The notes under the pieces are model-generated. The model was not told the origin of the DNA. It saw only the letters and a program-made list of their open reading frames with translations, and ran no database searches. A stretch of 42,312 nucleotides of DNA from a virus: IMG/VR virus record IMGVR_UViG_3300030616_000046, positions 1-42,312 of that record; one strand, 5' to 3'. Both the position numbers and the translations under genes were made by a program. Shown here one piece after another: positions 36,666-42,312 of this stretch (position 1 is its first letter; every line of letters starts with the position of its first letter).

Positions 36666-39170
36666 CTAGCGACGGCCGGAGAGCCCGCGTATGCGGCGTT
36701 CGATCTCGTTGAAGATGCGGTCCACGTCTGCTGTCTCGCGGATCGTCACGCCGCCCATGTTGACGTTGTACTCTGCGCCACCGACTCCGCGTGCCATGTA
36801 CGACGCGCCGTACCCGCCTGCGGTCGCAACCTGCGGGTTGATGATCCGCTCGCCCTCGTGCGTGATGATGGGGACCTCGTGCGGCGGGACACCGCCCGTC
36901 GCGAACCCGAACTTCGCCCGGATCATCTTGATCAACGCGATGGTCGCCGCGCCCTTCGCGAGCGCGGGGCCGATCTTGAGCCAGTTCGCCGGGTTCATCA
37001 AGCCGCTGATCGACAGCATACCAATGGTCTCGGCCTCCTGTATCAACGTGTTCGTCACGGCCTTCTTCGCCATCGCCTCTACCATGTCACCGAACGCGGT
37101 CATCACGGCTTTCGCGACGGCTTTCGCGACCTTCTTCGTCTCCATCACGTTCGCAGCGATCTGGTCGCCGAGTGTGAGCATGAACCCCTCGAGATGATCC
37201 TTGATTTCCTCGATCTGGCGCTTGATCTCGTCCATCGCGCCCTGCGCGTTCGCGACGGACTCACGGATGTTCTCCGTCGTGGTCGTCCAGAACCCCTCGA
37301 CGCCGAACAAGAGGTTGCGCGAGGTCTCGTGGAAGTGTGCGGTGGTGACCGTCATGCTGTCCACGACGCCGGTGTAACTCGTGTTGAGATCGTTCAGCCG
37401 TTCCTCGACCCAATCGAGGTTCCGTGCGAGCCACGGCACGCGCTCTTCGAACCCCTGAAAGAGCTTGACCTTCGCCTGCGCTGCCGCGAACTCCAACGCC
37501 GCACGCGCCTGCCGCTTCGCCTGCTCGGCATAGTACTCGTCCATGTCCTTCTTCATCTGCTCGAAGTATCCATCGAACACCTTATGAGTGCGGTCGAACG
37601 AACGGCGCAACGCCTCTTCCGCTCGCGCGGCGCGGTCCGTTTCGCCGCTCATCAGGCCCCAAAACTCGTCCAAGAACGACCCGAACTTGTCCTTTATGGG
37701 TATCGTGTGATCCATCAAGGCGTCGAACGCCAACTCGACAGTCGCGAGGCCCTTGATTAGCGGTTCTTCGAGCAGGCCCCGCTTCCCCGGTGGCTCCGAC
37801 CAGAGCAGGACCATTGTCTGCCACAAGCTCAGGCTTTCCAGCACTTCAGTGTTGAACTCTTCCATGTCTGCCGTCAGCTCGTCGATGTACTTCCGTGCTG
37901 CGGCAGTAGAGAAGGACACCCCGGCCATCGCGAGGCCCAACAGCGCCAGCGGACCAGCGACCGCGCCGAGCATCGGCGCCGCTTTCGCTACCATCGCGAG
38001 GAACGCAGTGAGCTTGAGCGTCGTACCAGCGCAGTCGAGCGCGAACCGCTTCATGGCTGGCGACCATTCCCGGAAGCCCAACACGAAGTCACGCGCCTTG
38101 TCGATCCACTCCTTCACGACGGGCAAGAGCTCTGTCCCGAACTCGATCGCGACGACACCGATGCTGTTCTTCAACACCTTGAACTGATTAGAGGCGCCCT
38201 GCATCTGCCGTTGGGCCATCTCGTAAGCGTTGTTGGTATCGGTCACCTTGCCCAACAGCTCGTCGAAATACTCCTTGCCGAGCGAGGTCATTCCAAGAAT
38301 GGCGGTCGCGCCACGGATGCCGAACGCTGCGATCATGTCACCCGCGTCGACGAACGCCGTATTGAGGTTCTCCAACACATTCCCGAGCCCTACGATCTCG
38401 GGCCGAAAGTCCTTCATCTCGAGGTTCGTATAGCGCAGCGACGTGCGGAAGGCTTCGTTCGGTCGGAGTAGCGCGGTGACGATTCGCCGGAACGACGTCC
38501 CGGCCTGCGAGCCCTGCAAGCCGAGATCGTACATCATGCCGAGCGCGGCAGCGGTTTCTTCGATGCTGATGCCCGCCGCGTGTGCCATCGGCGCAGCGTA
38601 CTTCATGGACTCAGTGAGCTTCTCCATGTTCGCGAGCGAGCTGCCGATGACCGCCGCCATCACGTTGACAACGCGGTTCGTCTCACCGGCTTCCATGCGG
38701 AAGGCTTTGAGCGTGCTGACGACGGTCTCTGTGACGGAGGCGAGGTCCGCGTGTGTGGCGGTAGCAAGCGCGACGGTACCGGGCAGCGTCTGCATGATCT
38801 CGCCCGCACGCTGCCCGGCAGAGGCGAGCCAGTACTGCGCCTCCGCGAGCTTCGCAGCGCCGTACACCGACTCCGTGGCGAGGTCTAAGGCGAGGCCACG
38901 CAATCGCTCGAACTCCGTCGCCGTCGTCCGCGCAACGGAGTCCATGTTCAGCATCTGCTCTTCGAAGTCAGAGGCCGCCTTCACGCACAAGCCAAGCGCC
39001 ACCGCGATACCGCCCGCGACCGCAGCGAAGATCGGCCCCGCCTTCTGCATCGCGGCGGTGAATCCTTGCGTCTTCGCCTCAGCCGCAGACAGCGCCGTTA
39101 GGAACTGCTTATTCGAGAGCGTCAGGATTGTGCGGAGTTGGAGTGACCGCCCCACACCCATGATCGGCAT
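36666..39170 (-). CDS. Tape measure protein
   Basis: An 834-residue protein of the minor-tail/tape-measure type: N-terminal coiled coil (FLTALSAAEAKTQGFTAAMQKAG), hydrophobic Gly/Ala helix, then the conserved region around ATTATEFERLRGLALDLA, 'VTETVVSTLKAFRM', 'ISIEETAAALGMMYDLGLQGSQAGTSFRRIV', which is diagnostic. Several more hydrophobic stretches at about 380-430 and 700-760 could insert into the host membrane, and an Arg-rich end follows. Tail length scales with this protein. The ATG has GGAG. Confidence 0.92.
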   Translation of the reverse strand: MPIMGVGRSLQLRTILTLSNKQFLTALSAAEAKTQGFTAAMQKAGPIFAAVAGGIAVALGLCVKAASDFEEQMLNMDSVARTTATEFERLRGLALDLATESVYGAAKLAEAQYWLASAGQRAGEIMQTLPGTVALATATHADLASVTETVVSTLKAFRMEAGETNRVVNVMAAVIGSSLANMEKLTESMKYAAPMAHAAGISIEETAAALGMMYDLGLQGSQAGTSFRRIVTALLRPNEAFRTSLRYTNLEMKDFRPEIVGLGNVLENLNTAFVDAGDMIAAFGIRGATAILGMTSLGKEYFDELLGKVTDTNNAYEMAQRQMQGASNQFKVLKNSIGVVAIEFGTELLPVVKEWIDKARDFVLGFREWSPAMKRFALDCAGTTLKLTAFLAMVAKAAPMLGAVAGPLALLGLAMAGVSFSTAAARKYIDELTADMEEFNTEVLESLSLWQTMVLLWSEPPGKRGLLEEPLIKGLATVELAFDALMDHTIPIKDKFGSFLDEFWGLMSGETDRAARAEEALRRSFDRTHKVFDGYFEQMKKDMDEYYAEQAKRQARAALEFAAAQAKVKLFQGFEERVPWLARNLDWVEERLNDLNTSYTGVVDSMTVTTAHFHETSRNLLFGVEGFWTTTTENIRESVANAQGAMDEIKRQIEEIKDHLEGFMLTLGDQIAANVMETKKVAKAVAKAVMTAFGDMVEAMAKKAVTNTLIQEAETIGMLSISGLMNPANWLKIGPALAKGAATIALIKMIRAKFGFATGGVPPHEVPIITHEGERIINPQVATAGGYGASYMARGVGGAEYNVNMGGVTIRETADVDRIFNEIERRIRGLSGRR

Positions 39171-39186
39171 GTGTGGTGCTCCCGCG

Positions 39187-39474
39187 TCAGATTCCTAGCC
39201 GTGTGATGAGGCTGCGCATCTGTGCGCGTGCTTCACTGTGCCGCGCCTTCGCGGCCTGCCGTTCCATCGTCTCAAGGTGCCGCCGGAGCACGTCACGGTC
39301 GACGTCGACGAACGCTTCAAGTACCTCGGTCTTCTTCGCCGTCCCGAACTCTACCGCGACCGCCGTTTCAATGAACCGCCGGGCGTTGCGCTCCCGCGCC
39401 ATGAGGTAGTACCGCATCATGTCCCGTGCTGGCAACGCCATCACCTGATCCGGCGTCAGGTGTGTGAGGGCCAT
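39187..39474 (-). CDS. Tail assembly chaperone GT part
   Basis: A 95-residue helical, Arg/Glu-rich protein, MALTHLTPDQVMALPARDMM.... ATG at 39474 overlaps the stop of chaperone G as TGATG; there is no ribosome site of its own. The frame is open upstream as far as the G run in gene G, so it is probably made mainly as a -1 frameshift extension of G that binds the tape measure protein. Confidence 0.75.
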   Translation of the reverse strand: MALTHLTPDQVMALPARDMMRYYLMARERNARRFIETAVAVEFGTAKKTEVLEAFVDVDRDVLRRHLETMERQAAKARHSEARAQMRSLITRLGI

Positions 39475-40019
39475 CACTTCCGCTTCGAGTTCCCGTGTTT
39501 CGTAGCCGGGTGCGTAGCGTGCTTCTGCTTCTGCCCCTTGCGCTGCGCGGCGGCCTGCGCGTCTTGCGTCATGCCAAGCGCAAGGAGCCTCGCGGCCCCC
39601 CCCACGTACAGGTCCATTCCCGACAGCTCCATCGCACGCTCGGCGATCTTCTGCGCGTCACCTGCGATGAGGTTGTCCATGCACCACTCGAAGTTCTTGT
39701 CCTCTCCGTCGATCGCCAGCGCCGCGAGCTTGTAGGTCATCATCTGGTCGGCGAGCACAGTCGCCATGACCTCACGCGACTTCCGCTCATCCTCGACCCC
39801 CGCTGCGTCGTCGGCGGCGGCCTGCAACTCTTCGTTCGTCGCGGACGGCATCGCCGCCCTGCACTTCTGGAGCAGCTCGGTGCGCGAGATCGGAGCAGCG
39901 TCGCGCATCATCGTGGTGAATGCTGTGTAGTACGCCGTCGCGAAATGGCCACGCGGCTTGAGTACCAGTTCCACGCCGTCTGCAGTCGTGAACACGTCAG
40001 TCGAGCCGGACTTTCCCAT
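39474..40019 (-). CDS. Tail assembly chaperone G
   Basis: A 181-residue helical protein with an N-terminal beta opening (DVFTTADGVELVLKP) and an Ala-rich body, ending with a basic tail (KHATHPATKHGNSKRK). It is placed between tube and tape measure genes in the order typical of siphovirus chaperones. The eight-G run codes for GG in LYVGGAARLL. The family diverges greatly, so assignment is by gene order and frameshift structure. Confidence 0.7.
   Translation of the reverse strand: MGKSGSTDVFTTADGVELVLKPRGHFATAYYTAFTTMMRDAAPISRTELLQKCRAAMPSATNEELQAAADDAAGVEDERKSREVMATVLADQMMTYKLAALAIDGEDKNFEWCMDNLIAGDAQKIAERAMELSGMDLYVGGAARLLALGMTQDAQAAAQRKGQKQKHATHPATKHGNSKRK
39597..39603 (-). promoter_or_regulatory. 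Slippery poly-G site for -1 frameshift
   Basis: In frame G the codons GTG GGG GGG GCC contain the heptamer G-GGG-GGG, which satisfies the X-XXY-YYZ rule with full re-pairing after a -1 slip. Confidence 0.6.
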
Positions 40020-40521
40020 CTTCGATTCCTCCGCTGTCCTTGTGTACGATCATCCGTCGCCCGTCCTCTTGGACCTCGTAGCCGAGGTCCTTGAACTTCA
40101 GGACGACAGGCTTCTTCCCTTGTGCCTTACGCCAATCGCTGACCACGCCGATAACCGTGTCGCGGAGCAGCCGGTGTTGCGTGGCGAAGTCGCTGTTGAC
40201 GAGCAGTTGCCCCGTATGCCACAGCCGCTTCTTGTTGTGCGCGACCACGTGATTGCCCTGAAACGGCCGGAACCCGAACACGACGACAGGGACGCCAACC
40301 TTCTCGCCGGGCATCAGCGACTTGGCGCCCCTGTACACACTCATCGGTGTGCGGCCTTTCGGCTTCCCAACGACCTCGATCCGCACGAAGGAGACAGGTA
40401 CCGCCGGGTAGGGTTCCACGCTGACGCGTTCCCCGTCCACCACAACGTCTGCCGCCACACTGACGGCGGCCGCCACGTTGATGTCGCTGATCCACCACGC
40501 CTCGTTGTCTACATACTCCAT
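39997..40521 (-). CDS. Tail protein, unknown
   Basis: A 174-residue beta protein MEYVDNEAWWISDINVAAAVSV..., with an 'SFVRIEVVGKPKG' and 'KVGVPVVVFGFRPF' strand pair and a basic end. It lies between the tail tube and chaperone genes and overlaps the latter by 23 bases. Possibly a second tube-associated or tail-completion protein; not recognised. Confidence 0.65.
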   Translation of the reverse strand: MEYVDNEAWWISDINVAAAVSVAADVVVDGERVSVEPYPAVPVSFVRIEVVGKPKGRTPMSVYRGAKSLMPGEKVGVPVVVFGFRPFQGNHVVAHNKKRLWHTGQLLVNSDFATQHRLLRDTVIGVVSDWRKAQGKKPVVLKFKDLGYEVQEDGRRMIVHKDSGGIEDGKVRLD

Positions 40522-40564
40522 CGCGCATCCTCCCGAGCTGTATCATCCATGCCGCCGCGCTCGC

Positions 40565-41050
40565 CTACGAATCCGTGACGGAACCCACCGTATCGTCCTC
40601 CATATCGCCGAGCGCGAGCCACTTGCCCGCGAAGGAGTGTATATTGTCCCGGTCGATCGCCCATTCGCCCGGTTCGATCGCGACCACCGTGTCGAACTGC
40701 ACCGACCGCGACAGGTGCGTGGAGCCCGGCGCCGTGCCGTACACGATCAGCGTCGAGAGCTCTGCGGGCGTGTCGTCACCGCCGATGCTACCGGCCGATG
40801 TGAACGTGCCGTCGCCGCCGAGTACCATGTAGTCAAGGTTCTTGAGCGTCGGCTCCATGAACTCAGCCTCGACCAGCCACCGCTCGACCGACTTCAGCAC
40901 TTTGATGATGTTCATGTGCCGCTGCGGCCGTGCGAAGTGGTACTCGGGCTCATAGGTAATCTTGACGCCCGAGTTCATCGCGCCGAGGTCACCCGCGTCG
41001 ATGCTGACGTAACCCGGCCCCGAGACGATGTTGTCGCGTGTGATGCTCAT
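40565..41050 (-). CDS. Major tail tube protein
   Basis: A 161-residue beta-rich, acidic protein starting MSITRDNIVSGPGYVSIDAGDLGAM, a typical tube opening with 'ITYEPEYHFARPQRHMNIIKVL', and ending VGSVTDS. Length, fold pattern and position next to the chaperones fit the tube subunit that polymerises on the tape measure. Confidence 0.8.
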   Translation of the reverse strand: MSITRDNIVSGPGYVSIDAGDLGAMNSGVKITYEPEYHFARPQRHMNIIKVLKSVERWLVEAEFMEPTLKNLDYMVLGGDGTFTSAGSIGGDDTPAELSTLIVYGTAPGSTHLSRSVQFDTVVAIEPGEWAIDRDNIHSFAGKWLALGDMEDDTVGSVTDS

Positions 41051-41277
41051 GCTGCGTCACCCCCCTTCGTGGTCTTGGCGGCTTTCTTCACCCCGCCCTT
41101 CTCGGTAGCAGCCGCCGTGCTCTTGGTACCTGCGCCCGCCTTCGCGTTCGGCACCAGCCGCTCCATCGGGATGCGGCCCGCGAGCGGCCCGTGGCCTTCA
41201 CGCGCCCGCACCACGTCCATCGGCGACGGCGGGCGGGTGAGGCGACGCTTGGAATACTTCTTTTTCCGTGCAGTCAC
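41047..41277 (-). CDS. Small basic Lys/Ala-rich protein
   Basis: A 76-residue protein MTARKKKYSKRRLTRPP..., with a histone H1-like Lys/Ala/Thr tail (KKAAKTTKGGDAA). It overlaps the tail tube start by four bases. It may be a nucleic-acid-binding or assembly protein; unknown. Confidence 0.6.
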   Translation of the reverse strand: MTARKKKYSKRRLTRPPSPMDVVRAREGHGPLAGRIPMERLVPNAKAGAGTKSTAAATEKGGVKKAAKTTKGGDAA

Positions 41278-41290
41278 AGCACCCCCCTTC

Positions 41291-42312
41291 CTACGTCAAC
41301 TCGATCCCAATGAACATTTCGAGCACAAGCAGCGTGCCGTGGAACCCGTGGTCACGGTCGCCCTCGCCCGGCGGGATGTCGTAGGGGCCGCCGTTCGTCA
41401 GTTCGCGGCGCTGCGCGATCCCCCCGAGCGTATTGCACCTGATGAGGTTCTCCACCGCACGTTCGATGTCCGACAAGCCATCGGTCGCGGTCAGCCCGTC
41501 CTCGATCATGGTCGCGCTGTGCCACCGGCACGCGCACATGAGCCCGTACACGCGGCTGACACGCTGCGCTCCGTAGTCTTCGCTCCCGGTCCCCACACCG
41601 CGCCCGATGAGTTCGTTCATCATGCCTTGCGACAGGATGTACACAGACACCGTGCCCTCGAGCGGCGGGAAGAATGACTCACGGCAGATCACCGCGCCCT
41701 GCTCACTGTTCCAGCCGTCGATTGCTGTGAGAGTGCCGTCGGCATCCAACGCTTCCTTGAGCGCCAGCATGATCTCCCCGTCCGTCGGGGTCGCGCACGT
41801 GTAGCCCCACGTTGCAGTGACGATGAGCCCCGCGACACGCGGCCGCGCCGTGTGGTCTGCCGCGTTCGTCAGGGTGATACGGAAGTAGAGCAGGTCGCCG
41901 CTCGCCGCGCCGATGCCGCTGAGGTCGCCGCCGTCGGGGACTGCGGTCCATTCGCCGCCGTTGAGCTTGTATTCCAGCGAGACGCCGCCCTCCACCACAC
42001 CGTCGCTATCTTCCGACCTGTCGTAGAGCACGTGTACCGTGTCCAACGATCGCAGGAGCGCCGAGAGCGCAATCGCGGTCGTGCGGGTACACGTCCCGGT
42101 CCGCTTACGGTAGAGCGTCGGCAGGTCGTGGCCGCTCCCGCCGCCCGCGCCGAGCCACCAGTCCGATTCATCGCCCGTGTTCTGCAGCGCGAACGTACCC
42201 GTGTGGCTCCGTGCCATGTAGTCGCACGCGATCCGCTTACGCCCGTCTTGGTCGTAGCTCAACGTCGTCCCGGCCGCCCGAATGGTGACCGTGTACCACG
42301 TATCCAGCACCC
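41291..42312 (-). CDS. Neck/tail protein, C-terminal part (runs off the right edge)
   Basis: A frame open to the right edge; it has no good start inside the window (the first GTG, 42310, lacks a ribosome site). The first part reads as a LamG/concanavalin-like beta domain (DTWYTVTIRAAG, TGTFALQNTGDESDWWLG). The last 150 residues (EIMLALKEALDADGTLTAIDG, VSVYILSQGMMNELIGRG, IEDGLTATDGLSDIERAVENLIRC, GTLLVLEMFIGIELT) have the alpha/beta pattern of tail-terminator proteins. Joined in frame with 1-403 this gives 474 residues. A terminator fused to a beta domain is inferred. Confidence 0.75.
   Translation of the reverse strand, partial: VLDTWYTVTIRAAGTTLSYDQDGRKRIACDYMARSHTGTFALQNTGDESDWWLGAGGGSGHDLPTLYRKRTGTCTRTTAIALSALLRSLDTVHVLYDRSEDSDGVVEGGVSLEYKLNGGEWTAVPDGGDLSGIGAASGDLLYFRITLTNAADHTARPRVAGLIVTATWGYTCATPTDGEIMLALKEALDADGTLTAIDGWNSEQGAVICRESFFPPLEGTVSVYILSQGMMNELIGRGVGTGSEDYGAQRVSRVYGLMCACRWHSATMIEDGLTATDGLSDIERAVENLIRCNTLGGIAQRRELTNGGPYDIPPGEGDRDHGFHGTLLVLEMFIGIELT

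Larger units (their letters stand above)
39187..40019 (-). other. Predicted G-GT frameshift fusion
   Basis: A -1 shift at the seven-G stretch 39597-39603 moves ribosomes from gene G into the GT frame, which has no stop codon in between. The joined segment reads GYETRELEAEVMALTHLTPDQ, a smooth acidic helix, and the product would be about 277 residues. This is the lambda G/GT logic. Confidence 0.65.

Noticed and set aside
36234-37760. Long plus-strand frame (508 codons) opposite the tape measure and distal tail genes
   Set aside because: Arg/His/Leu-rich composition, no ribosome site and full overlap with clear minus-strand genes; a GC-rich shadow. The same holds for other long plus-strand frames, such as 2144-3130, 30529-31470 and 40478-41677.
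1-42312. Direct terminal repeats or cos ends
   Set aside because: The first and last bases show no shared sequence, and the frame continues across the join.
1-42312. TET/JBP oxygenase, DNA methyltransferase, thymidylate synthase, integrase, polymerase and tRNA genes
   Set aside because: None of the translated genes shows their signature motifs and no tRNA-like cloverleaf was noticed; a profile search could still find divergent ones.

Overview
This window reads as the genome of a tailed double-stranded DNA phage (Caudoviricetes). The DNA is GC-rich, and every gene I can support lies on the minus strand, so transcription runs from high to low coordinates. The virion genes combine a Mu-like head set (DUF935-type portal fused to a MuF-type domain, a gpI-like protease/scaffold, gpG-like and gp36-like neck proteins) with a long-tail siphovirus set (tail tube, G/GT chaperones, tape measure, hub). 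The tape measure is 834 residues, which suggests a flexible tail somewhat over 100 nm long. The two ends of the window appear to join: the gene cut at base 1 continues in frame at base 42312 and forms one 474-residue neck/tail protein. The window is therefore probably a complete, circularly permuted genome of about 42.3 kb. I found no integrase, transposase, DNA polymerase, tRNA or CRISPR array. The host cannot be named from the sequence. Strong AAGGAGG ribosome sites and a phage lipoprotein with a lipobox only say that it is a bacterium.

Layout in transcription order. (a) 42312-31603, tail and lysis: neck/tail protein, basic small protein, tail tube, chaperones G and GT with a probable -1 frameshift on a run of G, tape measure, distal tail protein, hub with lectin-like end, then a membrane coiled-coil protein, an amidase endolysin, a holin and a permuted papain-fold enzyme, closed by a clear intrinsic terminator. 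(b) 31500-26960, early control region: a consensus promoter, a leader of about 260 bases without any ATG, then small genes including duplicated zinc ribbons, an ArdC-like antirestriction protein and an XRE-type regulator. (c) 26963-22030, replication and recombination: a second promoter nearly identical to the first, an RHH regulator, a Gp157-like protein, an ERF-family annealing protein, a probable origin with DnaA-box-like sites, a Hjc-like resolvase, and a polytopic membrane protein resembling GT-C mannosyltransferases. (d) 22027-18412, a tightly overlapped run of small proteins including a 12-unit octapeptide-repeat protein, several membrane peptides and a lipoprotein. (e) 18329-10644, the most unusual region: a winged-helix protein, a GT2 and a GT4 glycosyltransferase, a strong three-tier hairpin, two secreted or anchored proteins, then a ParB-like protein, two different radical SAM enzymes and a glycosyltransferase that looks like the TET-associated (TAGT) family, all directly upstream of the terminase. 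(f) 10651-1, packaging and head: small and large terminase, portal-MuF fusion, zinc-ribbon protein, protease with nested scaffold, decoration protein, major capsid protein, connector proteins, and the neck/tail gene that crosses the window ends.

How the parts fit: promoters at about 31.5 and 26.95 kb fire early genes (control, antirestriction, recombination, origin). The late genes probably run through the small-protein block into glycosyltransferases, radical SAM enzymes, terminase, head and tail. The candidate for an undescribed system is the ParB-radical SAM-radical SAM/SPASM-TAGT cassette translationally linked to the terminase. Its composition recalls phage DNA hypermodification clusters, but it lacks a TET/JBP oxygenase, a cytosine methyltransferase and a modified thymidylate synthase.
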